Assembly: GCA_014155875.1 (NCBI GenBank)
Contig: JACEFZ010005141.1
Coordinates: 62,001-126,000, forward strand
Length of the DNA stretch: 64,000 bases
DNA from: Cepaea nemoralis
Taxonomy: Eukaryota; Mollusca; Gastropoda; Stylommatophora; Helicidae
Reading direction: 5' to 3'
Part shown: positions 52,996-64,000 of the stretch, piece after piece
How the letters are laid out: each line of letters opens with the position of its first letter
How positions within the stretch are numbered: the stretch's first letter is position 1
The notes under the pieces: generated by a model
Seen by the model: only the letters and a program-made list of their open reading frames with translations
What the model was told of the DNA's origin: nothing
Databases searched by the model: none
Made by a program: the position numbers and the translations under genes

Positions 52996-54408
52996 AAAAC
53001 TAGACGACCCGGCCCGGCTTCGCCCAGCTCCTGGCGGGAAGCATCTCATTTAATTCATATTCGGCCCCTGCTCCCGTTCCCGTTCCCAAAGTGGGGAGCG
53101 TCTCATTTAATTCATATTCGGCCCCTGCTCCTGTTCCCGTTCCCAAAAATGACGACCCGAACTGGCTTCACCGAGCTCCTGGTGGGGAGCGTCTCATTTA
53201 ATTCATATTCAGCCCCTGCTCCCGTTCCCGTTCCCAAATAAGACGACCCGGCCCGGCTTCGCCCAGTCCCTGGCGGGGAGCGTCTCATTTAATTCATATA
53301 AGTAGTCATATAACCTACAGTTCCCGTTCCCGGAAATATGGCGAACAGATTGGAAGAGAACAATCTTCAGCCCAATAACTAAATAGGGAGCAGGGAGGAG
53401 GAGGAGGGAGGAGGAGGGAGGAGAGGAGCAAGAGGGCGAGGAGGTGGGGAGGAGGGGAAGGAGGGGGAGGAAGAGGAGGAGGGTGAGGAGGAGGAGGGTG
53501 AGGAGGAGGAGGAGGGTGATGAGGAGGAGGAGGAGGGAAGGAGGAGGAGGAGGGAAGGAAGAGGAGGAGGCAGGAGGAACGGGATGAGGAGGAGGAGGGG
53601 GAGGGGAGGGGAGGAGGAGGGGGAGGAGGAAAAGAGGAGGGGAGGAGGAGGTGGGGGAGGAGGAGGGGGAGGAGGAGGAAAAGGAGGAGGGGAGGAGGAG
53701 GAGGTGGGGGAGGAGGAGGAGGACGGAGGAGGGTAGGAGGAGTGGAGGAGGGTAGGAGGAGAGGAATAGGGGGAGGAGGAAGGAGGAGGAGGGAGGAGGA
53801 GGAGGAAGAGGGGGAGGAGGAGGGGAGGAGGAGAGGAGGAGGAGGAGAGGAGGAGGAGAGGAGGAGGAGAAGGAGGGGAGAAGGAGAAGGGGGAGGAGGA
53901 GGAGGCGGAGGAGGAGGAGGGGAGGAGGAGGAGGGAGGAGGAGGAGGAAAGAGGAGGAGGGAGGAGAAGGGGAGAAGAGGGGAGGAGAAGCTGGAGGAGG
54001 AGGAGGGGAGGAGGAGGAAGTGGAGATGGAGGAGGAGGAGTGGAGGAGGAGGAGGGGGTGGGGGAGGAAAAGGAGCATATGGGAGAAGAAGGGGAGGAGG
54101 AGGAGGAGGAGGAGGATTATAACGCATATGCCTGTAGATAACTGTTAGCGAAAAGGTCCACCTTGTTGAGAAATATGGAACAATTTTACATATATAGCAA
54201 TGCTATTAGAAGTTATGTCCCCTCGCCATATATACATTATAATGTAAATTAAAATATTAAATAATATTAAGTAAATAACTGTTTGTACACTAACAAACTA
54301 TGACGGGAATAAGAAGACGACGTGTAGAAAATTTCATCTCAATCGGATGGACCGTTCGTGAACACATTAAAGGACATACAGACAGACATTGCCTTTTATA
54401 TATAAGAT
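52996..54408 (+). repeat. repeat E, fourth tandem copy
   Basis: Four head subunits (52996-53330), a (GGA)n tract (53388-54117) that follows the tract of the second copy almost interruption by interruption (for example the GGATGAGG and GGAATAGGGG irregularities), then the standard end. The second and fourth copies therefore look like a recent duplication. Confidence 0.9.
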
Positions 54409-54559
54409 ACTGCAGTTTTTGCTTGTCCTATTCTGTTCTTTATCTCAGTGATGCATTATCCATCTGATGTTATCCATGCGCCTGGATATTTAATTTTCTG
54501 GACTTGTCCCAAAATAACGTTCTGTACTTTAATTGCACATTTAGGCACAATATGTTTCC

Positions 54560-54730
54560 TTCCATATGATATGTCTGAGACGTATGCTGGGCATAACATG
54601 GAAAGACCACATAACAAACAAACATGTGCTTGAAAGAGCAGATATTACCACAGTGCACACCCTCCTCAAGCAGAGACGCCTCCTGTGGCTGGGCCACGTA
54701 TCTCGAATGGAGGATGATTATGTCGCTTCT
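54560..54730 (+). pseudogene. LINE C-terminal fragment
   Basis: Plus-strand reading LRRMLGITWKDHITNKHVLE, then RADITTVHTLLKQRRLLWLG and HVSRMEDD. This is the post-RT region of RTE/jockey-like LINEs, truncated on both sides. Confidence 0.65.
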
Positions 54731-54879
54731 TGATTAACTCTTCTTGTTTTGTTTGCCGCAATTTCCGTATCTTATTCTAATCACTGTCTTTTGCCTCCGA
54801 CGCTACATGGCACACTCTACCAACCGTTCTGTACGTCTGTGACATCTGGCCAGGGTATAACCTAAAAACTATGTCAAAG

Positions 54880-55215
54880 CAGGGCAGACCAGTCCCTAAC
54901 CCTTGGTCGACAACTGGTCTGGGATCAAAGCTCCGACAGCTGGGCAGTTTGAGCATTGCTTTGCTGATCCGGCAGCTTCTATAGCTTGTCTTGTTCCAGG
55001 TGTATTGGTGTCACCTTTCCTCTGGATTAAACTAAGCAGGCCGAGAGAGGTATCATGCTGCATGCGTAACCCATGGTCTCTACAATTCAGTCCAGCTTTG
55101 TGCTATGGAGCGGTATAACTCCATCCGTGGTATCGGTTGTAGTTACTATGTTATTATATTTAATGTGTAGCACAATGTGTAACAAACTATGGTCTGTCCA
55201 GACGGCAAGGTGCCA
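54880..55215 (+). repeat. repeat D copy
   Basis: GATCCGGCAGCTTCTATAGC, TTGTCTTGTTCCAGGTGTAT, GTGTCACCTTTCCTCTGG and TCTACAATTCAGTCCAGCTT, ending CAGACGGCAAGGTGCC. Same family as 31600-32200 in opposite orientation. Confidence 0.68.
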
Positions 55216-55219
55216 GTAA

Positions 55220-56030
55220 AGTGATTCACAGCATAAAGGTCTATACTTCACTAAATACACCAGTTTAGATGTAAACAATTCAGTACAATCAATGTAATTC
55301 GTGAACATGCGACAATATGATTTTATAACAGTTATTACACTTGGACGCGAATAATAGATAATTAAACTCGACACACTCATTTTCTGTCCGTTCAGATAGT
55401 AACCTGTACCCGTATTTACTAATCTGGGCATAATTAATTTACTGTATCAGAATAACGAGATGAATAAGAAATGGAACTGGATTGTCTGGCCACGAAACAC
55501 CCTCCGTAGGTACTTTCGTTACCATTTGCCGTATTTTGCCGGAGACTGTTTTCGTTAATTTACGTTTTTTGTTTGTTTCGGTGTCTCCATTTAAAGGATT
55601 ATAGAGTAGTCGTTATGTTAAATTCCCCGATTATTTCAAGATCGCGTAAAAAAAAGGACCGATTACTTTATAAAGTTTCTCCAACCCCGGTTTACGTTTT
55701 GCACATCTCGTGTTTCTGAAATTCGCTTGAAATTCGAGTGACATTTTCAGATGTAAGTAGACCCACAAATCAGCTTTTATGTAGATGTTTGTTCTTAGAT
55801 GTATAATTAAATCAACCATCCAGTTTTATATAAATTGTGTTATTTTGGACTATTAAAGTTGGAGGGCACATGCCAAACTAAATTGATGAAGATCGCATGC
55901 TATGATGTGATATTTCAATGGCGGGAAATAGTGGCTATTTTGTCATACTCCAGCGATGACTATTTAATATTCTTATGGAACATTCACAGCGATATGAATG
56001 CCAATGAATGCAGATTTGTATTTTACACCC
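55220..56030. other. no feature recognised
   Basis: AT-rich intron-like DNA. Confidence 0.5.
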
Positions 56031-56040
56031 ATTTTAGTAA

Positions 56041-56517
56041 CCAATAAAAAGATGTCAATTGAAACAAGAAAAAGAGTTGAGGGGATACATAAAGCCTGTT
56101 CTTTTGTATGGATGTGAAACTTGGACAATGAGCAGTCAAGCTGAAAAGCATCTGATGGCTGCAGAAATGTGGTTTCTAAGGAAAATGCAAAGAATACCAT
56201 GGACAGACAGAAAAACCAATTACCAAGTACTACAAGAGACAAATGAACATCGTAAACTGATTAGAGAAATTAGACGTAGACAGTCAAAATTTTTTGGACA
56301 TGTTATGAAAAGAAATGGATTGGAGAACTTAGTGACAACTGGCAAGATCGAAGGGAACAGACCAAGAGGAAGACCGAGAGGAAAATACCTGGATGGCTTG
56401 GCCACATGGCATGGACGAGACAGGAACACTGAGCTGATCCACGACACTGGTGATCAAGTGAAATGGCGAGTCATGACCGCCCACGCTTTCCGGCATGGCA
56501 CATGATTGATTGATTGA
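56041..56517 (+). mobile_element. 5'-truncated RTE-type LINE 3' end
   Basis: Open frame with GYIKPVLLYGCETWTMSSQA, EMWFLRKMQRIPWTDRKTNY, FFGHVMKRNGLENLVTTGKI and RPRGRPRGKYLDGLATWHGR, ending HAFRHGT and the (TGAT)n tail. Nearly the same as the 3' part of the minus-strand copy at 667-1627, so both are recent members of one subfamily. The direct repeat TTAGTAA (56034-56040 and 56518-56524) is a probable 7-bp target duplication. Confidence 0.88.
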
Positions 56518-56663
56518 TTAGTAATTTTGTTTAATTTTCCATCATGCTACACGGTCGGGCTCGTTTATTTTTGGGTAACTTTTCAGACTTAACTCATTTA
56601 TTCGCGCTCTGGTAGGCCGTAGACAGGGCAAGCAGACTGACGTCACCGCAGCATGATGTGGAA

Positions 56664-56669
<6 letters not shown>

Positions 56670-56736
<67 letters not shown>
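56670..56736 (+). repeat. (AT)n microsatellite
   Basis: Uninterrupted AT. Confidence 0.95.
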
Positions 56737-56739
<3 letters not shown>

Positions 56740-56986
56740 CATAGCCTACGATGGGTAGCGTTGTGATATTCTGTTGTGATAATTTGGTGTGTCCAGTGTG
56801 TGCCGCGTGGTTACACGTCCCGCTTCACACGCGTGATCCGGGACTGTTTCCGGATCCGGTCAGGGATATGCACTACTGACGAGCTCAAATGAGGGCGAAA
56901 CTCGAGTATAGTGCTTCCATATTGACGTGGATAGGCCTTAGGTTCATACCAGTATGCGATCGGCGTTGCCAGTAGTGGGTTGTGCT

Positions 56987-56989
<3 letters not shown>

Positions 56990-57059
<70 letters not shown>
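56990..57059 (+). repeat. (AT)n microsatellite
   Basis: Uninterrupted AT, joining a SINE A fragment on its right. Confidence 0.95.
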
Positions 57060-57291
<232 letters not shown>

Positions 57292-57299
57292 ACACACAA

Positions 57300-58720
57300 A
57301 TAATGTGTAGGGTTTCCGTGGTTCATTTCAGATGTCTTGTTTTTTCTAAATAATTTACAGATTTCACAAAAATTAATTGCTGTGTAATATCACTGAATTT
57401 GAACTTCAAAATGTTCAATATAAAAAGAAATAGTATGTCATTAGGTACTCTTGACCTGTCTACAAGCATATGTAGGGCTTTCTTCAATCATGTCATGTAA
57501 GTGATGTATTCATTATTAAACAAATCTGTTGGCCATTTTGGTTACTTAGTTATCTCAGAACGTGTAATATGAAAAGTATTTTGCTTTATGCTTGTTTTGT
57601 CAGCCCACAGTAATACATATAATTACATGGTTCAGCCTAAAAACCTTTGATTTTTAAGTAACTTAACATTTCTAAAATGTGTTGGCACCCATTGTCAATT
57701 TTTTACAAGGTCAAAATAAATCATATTGAAACAGAAAAGTGGCTCTTGCAGTTCATTTCAATGGAATTTACAGTAAAATTATGCCATATGTCATTTAGAA
57801 CAATAGTAATGTTTAGATGATTGCCACCACCACTATTCACTAAATGTCACCAGCTGTTTGCAATAAATGTCACCAGTACTAAATGAAAAAGTATACTCTA
57901 TAGACTATGAAAGTATACTAAATGAAAAGTATACCTTAATGACACCTGTATAGTTCACAGTAGTGTGTAATATTGAGACAGATTTATTGTGCTGAAAGTT
58001 CGTCGAAGTAATGTACACGAAAAATTGCACAGCTTATAATCCTGAACTACTCATTAAACATGCCAGCAGCATGGCTGTACATGTTATTAAATGAACTGTC
58101 TACCATATACTGTTGTTTCTCTTATTAAAAGTGAGAAACATGTATATGTCATTATTATTCTTTAACACATGCTCTGACCTAATTAAACATTTTCAATGGG
58201 TAGTAAAATATGCAGCTTTCATTGTAAATGTATGCAACAGTTTTTGGCATGCTTATTATAGACACTGACACTATAATTTTATTGTGGGATGGCAAAGCAA
58301 AACAAATAGAATGGTGTAATTATTATTGCAAGATCTGACCTAATGGAAATAAATTAAAATGGCCTCATAATAAACCCAGCATCTAGCTTCTAAAGTAAAT
58401 CACATAATACACTCTATTAATAAAGCCAATAGAAACCATACATATTGATATATATGGGACAAGAAAACAGAACAGATGGTGTCACTATTTTATTAATATC
58501 ACATGATTTGAAACAGTGAAAGATTTAATAATTTAATTGATTAATAACAGTTACTCAGTTACTATAAGTGCATGATTTGCCACCATAAATATTAGGGTTT
58601 ATTACATTATTTTAAGTCTCATTTTAGTCGGTGGTATAGAAATATATTGTCTCAAATTGACTGCTGCTTTCCTATCAATCTGAAGGTGATTGTTGTGCAC
58701 ATGGGGTAATGGACAATACA
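57300..58720. other. no feature recognised
   Basis: AT-rich, unique-looking, intron-like DNA with no repeat or coding signal that I can support. Confidence 0.5.
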
Positions 58721-58724
58721 TTTC

Positions 58725-58798
58725 GCTAGTCAGTATGGGGATCGAACCCACGGCATTCGCGTTATTAGCACGACGCTCTAACCAACTGAGCCTTAAAA
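58725..58798 (-). pseudogene. tRNA-Ile(AAT)-like sequence
   Basis: The minus strand reads GCTCAGTTGGTTAGAGC (D arm), GTGCTAATAACGC (anticodon arm with AAT) and GTGGGTTCGATCCCCAT (T arm), all close to eukaryotic tRNA-Ile. The acceptor halves do not pair, so it is a pseudogene or part of a tRNA-derived repeat. Confidence 0.7.
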
Positions 58799-58803
58799 TA
58801 TTG

Positions 58804-58875
58804 CCTCCCCGAGGGGATTCGAACTTCGAGCTCCTACATGACAGGCAGAGACACTTACCACTATGCTACTGAGGA
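58804..58875 (-). pseudogene. tRNA-Asp(GTC)-like sequence
   Basis: 72 nt on the minus strand, starting TCCTCAGTAGCATAGTGGTA, with anticodon arm TCTGCCTGTCATGTAGG (stem pairs with wobbles, anticodon GTC), T loop TTCGAAT and end TCGGGGAG. D and anticodon arms fit tRNA-Asp, but the T stem has several mismatches and the acceptor pairs only after a one-base slip. Confidence 0.65.
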
Positions 58876-58883
58876 CACAAAAA

Positions 58884-58955
58884 TTCTTCGTGGAGATTCG
58901 AACGCACGACGTCAGCATAACCAATGCCGAATACGCTAATCCAGCCGACTACTGG
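58884..58955 (-). pseudogene. tRNA-like sequence, identity unclear
   Basis: The minus strand has GTCGGCTGGATTAGCG, a GGCATTGGTTATGCTG stem-loop (possible GGT anticodon, Thr-like) and GTGCGTTCGAATCTCC (T arm-like, with B-box). The third tRNA-like unit in a row. Confidence 0.45.
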
Positions 58956-59250
58956 GTTTATTACATCATTCACAATTTTTATTATTACATGACTGTCATA
59001 TTGAACTATTTTTGCATTTGGGAAAATGTGCCATATTATTAAAATGGCTTTAGGAGGAAGGAGGAGGAGAAAGAATGAGGGGCGAAGGAGGGGGTTGGAG
59101 TGAGAGGCAGGAGGAAGAGGGAGTTTGAGGTTTTAATTTGAATTTTGCGTTTAACGGTGACCCTCAAAATAACAACCCTGAGTTATCCCCCTCAGCGAGT
59201 AAAAAAAAAACAAGAGCAGTTATCTGCCCTTAGCTTCTTTTTTTTTTTTA

Positions 59251-59487
59251 GCATATCCTTTACAGGACTTAGCTGTCAACACCAGCATCTTTCAGCTGTA
59301 TGTTGATCTCTTGGCAAGATTACGCTCAGTAGTTTGCCATTGCTTTCTGAGCGGCCGGCTCAGTATCCCGCAAGTCACGAGCGGGGGTCGAACCGCCTCA
59401 GCTCTCGGTTCGCTACGAGACTCTGCGTGATAAACGGGATTACAGAGAGAAAGTGTTGTAACCCCACAGCCAGAGAGACCGGCAGCC
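59251..59487 (-). mobile_element. SINE family A copy, best-preserved head
   Basis: Minus-strand full-length copy: GCATATCCTTTACAGGACTT at the 3' end, CAACACCAGCATCTTTCAGC, TTGCCATTGCTTTCTGAGCG, a clear B-box (GGTTCGACCCC on the minus strand, 59387-59397 region) and the head ending CCAGAGAGACCGGCA. This copy shows best that the family is tRNA-derived. Confidence 0.9.
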
Positions 59488-59712
59488 CTTAGCTTATGTG
59501 TTTTATTTTCACACTTTTCAAAATGGGATTTTGACCATTTCCCAATGTCAATGTTAAATAATAAACTGACATACAAAAATTAATATCTCAGCTTACAAAT
59601 ACAATTGACCTACAGACTTGAATAAGGTATCGTTGGATTTGTTTTTTTCAAGAGGTATTCAACTATGCAGGTTATATAATTAAAAAGCAATTAAGAAAAT
59701 GTTACTAAAATG

Positions 59713-59864
59713 GGCACTCTTCCGAATTGCGGTCCCAAATAGATCCGCAGTGAATAGGTCAGGGGTAAGGGTTAGGGTCAGTGTTTAGTTAACAACTAAC
59801 CCTAACCCTTAACCCCGACCTATTCACTGCGGAACTATTTGGGACCGCAATTCGGAAGAGTGCC
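59713..59864. mobile_element. hAT-type foldback MITE
   Basis: 152-bp near-perfect inverted repeat: GGCACTCTTCCGAATTGCGG and CCGCAATTCGGAAGAGTGCC at the ends, CTATTCACTGCGGA-type arms inside, and a centre GTTTAGTTAACAACTAAC. The 8-bp duplication CTAAAATG flanks it (59705-59712 and 59865-59872), as made by hAT transposases. The inner arms carry GGGTTAGGG and CCCTAACCC, the metazoan telomere motif. Confidence 0.9.
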
Positions 59865-60091
59865 CTAAAATGGCTACATATGATATGGGAATGACACAGT
59901 TAACACAAGTACCCGTTTGCCGTCAAAGGATGAAAGACGTCCAAGGAAACAAGATCCGGTTTTACAATAAATAAGTGATATCGATTAAATGATTTTGATA
60001 TATGAAATACTGATTGACGTGCTTAACTGACCGGTGTGAAATCAACAAATGTGGTATGCATTTCAACAATAGATTTTATAGTACTGCTTAC

Positions 60092-63000
60092 CTTGGATAT
60101 GGCACATTTAGAAGCAGGTGGCAGCAAAATCTCGCATCTATCAATGCACTGATAAGGGAGGTAGTCAGTCTGGTATGGCGTGGCTGGTTCCGGGGAAGCT
60201 ATTGCATTAACGTCGTGACAACTACTGCTAAAACTTGCATATTTGTCCATGACTGTTTTTTCAAAGAACGACCTGCTGCTCCTTCGCTGTTCCGTCGGTT
60301 CGTTATGTCCTCGACTGTAAATGTTCACGTCATTTTCGATCTTTACTTCACTGTCTAATCCAGAAAACAAGCCAGACTGCAGACTGGAAGTATTACTATT
60401 ACTCACGTGCAAGTCTGCAGTGTGTTCCACGGGCACCTTGTTGGTAGTGGCCTGTTCTGAACATTTTACGTTGTCATCGCTTGTCAGCTCACGGGGATCT
60501 GCCTTAGTAATGTCATTACGTGAAATGCCAGCTTCTCCAACAGCACTTTCAGTTTTGCTTTCTGTTTCGTTATTCTCAACATCGCACTGATTAAGCATCT
60601 CCAGACTGCGTGATTGTTCACAACCCGAACACACGTCAGTCAATTTCACAGAATCGTCTGACCCAGCCGCAGCGTTTCCCGAATGCTTTTCAGCTGAACC
60701 CACAACCAGGACAGCCGTCAACCCCCTCAAAGATTCACCTCTGGCTGAATCATCCGGGCTACAATGAACAGTGAACTTGTCGACAGCAGCAACCACACCC
60801 ATAACCTCACTGACTGCACAATCTTCACCAAATGAATCTTTGACATTTACTACTGCTTGTGCTAGTGTTTGCGCTTGTACGTTTTTCTTTTCGCTCTTTT
60901 TCTTGTTTCTCTTCTTGTGTTTCTTCTTCCTGTTCTGTGTAGACTCAGAGAGAGCTGTTTTCAACTTCATGTCGATGTCGGTAACAAGCACCGAATCATT
61001 AACACAGGAAGCAGCACCCGTGGTGGAGGAATGTTCCCGTGTGGTGTTGACCAAACAGTCAGCTGAATGAGAGATGTCGCTGATGTGGTGCTCAGAATCA
61101 ATATTGGCAGAAGTCTGATGATTTGCTGGCCTATTAAAATCAGTATACTGTACGTGCAAATTAATAACATCATGACCTGATCTAGGTGTGCTATGTGTGA
61201 TTGCTTCAACAAAACCAACAGCAACTGGCTGTCGAGTAGAACTGATGTAATCAGCAGATTCTGTTGCCGATGCTTGGATTTGTTCATTCCCGCTGACATC
61301 ATTTTGTGACATGACATCTTCGTGCCGAGTGGAATGGGCACTATGAGATGATATGACAGAGGCAGTAGTGCTTTGACCGTTAAACTTTCTATTACCACTG
61401 GATCTGTCTGCACAGTTCTCAGAATCAATATCATCGGGTGTTTTCAGTCTCATATCAACTGCTATTTCAATGGTATTCTCGTGAATGTGATTTTCTGGGT
61501 TACCTGTATTTTCTGTATTATCCGACTGATACTGCCACTTGACACTTTTAAAGGTCTTCGATGCAGCATTATCTGCTGTGACATATCCCATTGTTTCAGT
61601 GGAACTCTGTGCCGATCTGTCTGTCAGATCATCTTTTAATGTGCCATCTTCATCGTCACTCTCCCACTTTACAACTCTAATATCCCCCACTCTCCATGCT
61701 ACATTATCTCCAATGAAGCATCCTGGTGTGACAACTGCACCAATGAAATCATGGGTTATGCCTGCCTGATTTCCCCTCCTTTCGACACTTTCTCCATCAC
61801 ATTTCCGTGTTATATCGTTGACACCTTCAACTGTCCACTGGTTATCTTCAGTTCGCAATTCTTCAATTGCATCGACGAGACTGTTGTCACTCGTCTCTTG
61901 TGTCACATCTGCTAGATGGTCTCTTCGCTTCTCATCACTTTCCCATTTCAAGTCTTCAATATCTTCAAATCTCCAGCCTACATTATCTGTCGCGGAACTT
62001 ATCTTACTGTACTGAATTTTATATGTCGCATCTTCTCTCTGACCGTTATCTTCTCCATCAATTTTATCTTTATTATTATTATTTTCGACTCTCCATTTGA
62101 TAGTATCTGCACGGATATCGCACAATTTGTTCACAACATCTTCATTAGTAGTCTGTTGATTGATGTGCAAATAGTTCATATCTTGGCTCCTCATCTGTAT
62201 AGTGTAACAGCTGAGTGTTGTCGGTATCTTCAGCTCTATATTCTACACTGCCTCCCATCAAGTCTTCCATTCTATCAGATGATCTCATGATTCTATTATC
62301 TTTGTTTACATCACCCAGATCGTCTTTTCTTTCTTCTACTTCAGTATCACTGTCCCATTTGACATCAGCAATATCTTCCATTCTCCACCCCATTCCAGAA
62401 TCACTCCCTTGGTCTCTGTCTAAAATAACTTCTCTCGGTTCTATCTTCTCGACATCGCTTTGCAACCTCATATCATCATCATCATCATCTTCAATTCTCC
62501 ACGACACATTATCTGCATCAAATGTGTCCTTTCTACAAACATTGATCGTATGCTTATTCAATAGGACTCCATTTGCCTGATATTTTCTCCACATGCTATC
62601 CTCCTTGTTATCATCGTCCCATATCACACAGCCAGCATCTCCAGCTCTCTGTTCCTCGTTACTGATCACATTATGATCTGCCACCCTGAAACTTGGACTA
62701 TTGCTTCTGTTGTCGTTTATTCCATCTATAAAATTAGCTTTCAGATCACTGTCTTCACAAGCTCTGTTCCATTTCTTATGGACATTATCTTCAAAATGTG
62801 CTTGCATATCATCTGACTCAATGTCCTCAACTCTGTTAACTACATATTCTTCACTATTCTCTTGGGGTCTGTATTCCAAATCGTTTCTTTGATCTACATT
62901 TTTGTCATCAGTTTGCCATTGCTCATGAACGGCTTCCTCAACTATCCTGTGATTATTGTCTATTCGCATTTCTCCAATTTTGTGAGCTGACATTTCATTG

Positions 63001-64000
63001 TTCATCTCTTGGACTGTGTCTATCGGAATTTGTCTACCATCTTCTTCTTTGTCACTCTCCCATTTGACATCACCAACATCCTCAACTCTCCACTCAACAG
63101 TGTCTGCTACTTTAGCCTCCATGCTGCCTTCTGCATTAATGGATACATTTTGGTGGAATATATCCAACATGTCACTTCTTTTAGCCGTCTCTTCGCTATT
63201 ACTCTTCAATGTTAGAGCGCCACTATCTTCAACCATAGATTCCTCATTAGTAGCTGCACAGTTTCCCGTTCTTGCAACTGCATCTGTATTTCTGCTGTTT
63301 TGTACTACATCTACAGAAATATTGTGTCTAACCTTTTCTTCATTATTGTCATATTTCACATTGCCAATGTCTTTACTTCCCCAATGACTAATATGTGGTT
63401 GCATATCAATGGTTTCATGCATGGCACTTTGATCAATGTTCTCTAAGACTCTGTTTACCAGATCTTTTCGACATGTTTCTTTCGCGTCAATACTTTCGCA
63501 TTTCACATTGTCAAAACCTTCTGCCATCCCTTCCATACTGTCTTCAATTCTGCCATTTAAGGGTCTGCTATGTATCTCCTGTAGTTTGACTGTAGAATCA
63601 AGTAATTTTTCTCCATCAACCTTTTCATCACTTTCCATTATGATCTCGCTAATATCTTCAACTGTGCATTCCACGTGATCTCCAATGAAGTCATACTTTC
63701 TGCAAATATTTTTCATGTCACTGAAGGCTTTGTTCCCGTCTGCCATGTCTTCCGCCGGCGATGCGTCTTCTTCATCACTTTCCCACCAGACATCGCCAAT
63801 ATCTTCAACTCTCCATTCAGCATTATCAGTTATGCTTTCATCTGCTCTTCCTTCTGCAGCTATGCCTATGCTCTCTTGGATTTTATCTGTAACGGCATTT
63901 CGCAGTCCATCATTATCATCGTCATCACTTTCCCATTTCACGTTACCACAATCTTCAACTTTCCATTCCAGAGTATCTGATAAAGAATCACTTCTACCAA
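60092..64000 (-). CDS. very long acidic exon with about 49-residue repeats, unknown protein (partial)
   Basis: I do not recognise this protein. The minus strand is open from the right edge of the window to a strong donor CCAAG/GTAAGC (GT at 60091-60090), phase 0, about 1300 codons. The first part (to about 61500) carries some 15 or more degenerate repeats with the core VEWRVEDIGDVKWESDEE (clear copies near 63960, 63810, 63080, 62370, 61950 and 61680), spaced 46-50 residues where regular. The spacer is acidic with conserved D/N before the core. Next come Ser/Thr/Asn-rich stretches, a basic block KKKHKKRNKKKSEKKN (about 60870-60920) resembling a nuclear localisation signal, and an acidic or neutral tail. 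One +1 frameshift lies between about 62145 and 62230, where both frames overlap without stops; it may be a consensus error. Start and upstream exons are outside the window. Likely largely disordered. Confidence 0.75.

Noticed and set aside
50915..54122. Long Pro/Ser-rich and Gly/Arg/Glu-rich reading frames
   Set aside because: They only translate (GGA)n tracts and are open in several frames at once.
59760..59825. Interstitial telomere or chromosome-fusion scar
   Set aside because: The TTAGGG-like motifs are symmetrical parts of a MITE with an 8-bp target duplication and amount to only a few units.

Overview
This window is nuclear DNA of an invertebrate animal. The evidence is spliced exons with GT-AG borders, tRNA-derived SINEs, several non-LTR retrotransposon (LINE) lineages, Tc1/mariner, pogo and hAT-type DNA transposon remains, a Ty3/gypsy element and many satellites. 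A lophotrochozoan, perhaps a mollusc, would fit the mixture, but that is a guess from the repeat content. Nothing bacterial was seen. Host gene content is sparse. All likely host exons are on the minus strand: a very long acidic repeat-containing exon (60092 to the right edge), a spectrin-repeat-like exon (27527-27865), a Ser/Thr-rich exon (14835-15767) and a short candidate exon (9983-10072). Every internal border seen is phase 0, so they could be parts of one large gene with introns of about 5, 12 and 32 kb. That link is inference. LAYOUT: 0.4-3.5 kb is a LINE (RTE-type) graveyard with one copy inserted in another. 3.6-5.1 kb is a diverged relic of the LTR found intact further on. 5.9-7.8 kb holds a LINE RNase H relic, a long palindrome, a SINE and a pogo/Tigger transposase relic. 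8-14.7 kb is minisatellites, homopolymers and SINEs around the short exon. 14.8-15.8 kb is the Ser/Thr-rich exon. 16.9-18.6 kb has mariner and LINE relics. 20.2-26.8 kb is a LINE carrying four other insertions, one of them inside another. 28.3-31.6 kb is a 3.3-kb satellite. 32.4-34.7 kb is a Tc1/mariner-type transposon with two SINEs in it. 35.8-39.4 kb is another LINE relic, split by a 75-bp satellite. 41.1-50.3 kb is a complete 9.2-kb Ty3/gypsy element, minus strand, with 2010-bp LTRs and a 5-bp target duplication. It sits in a (GGA)n tract of a tandem array of a dispersed repeat that runs from 40.2 to 54.4 kb. 54.5-60 kb is intron-like DNA with LINE and SINE pieces, AT microsatellites, a cluster of tRNA-like sequences and a hAT-type MITE. 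60.1-64 kb is the large exon. MOST NOTABLE: the gypsy element has integrase upstream of reverse transcriptase (PR-IN-RT-RH, the order of the Gmr1-like group) and a SCAN-like capsid region. The large exon encodes an acidic protein built on a degenerate repeat of about 49 residues that I do not recognise. The 20-27 kb nest can be put in relative order from its target-site duplications.
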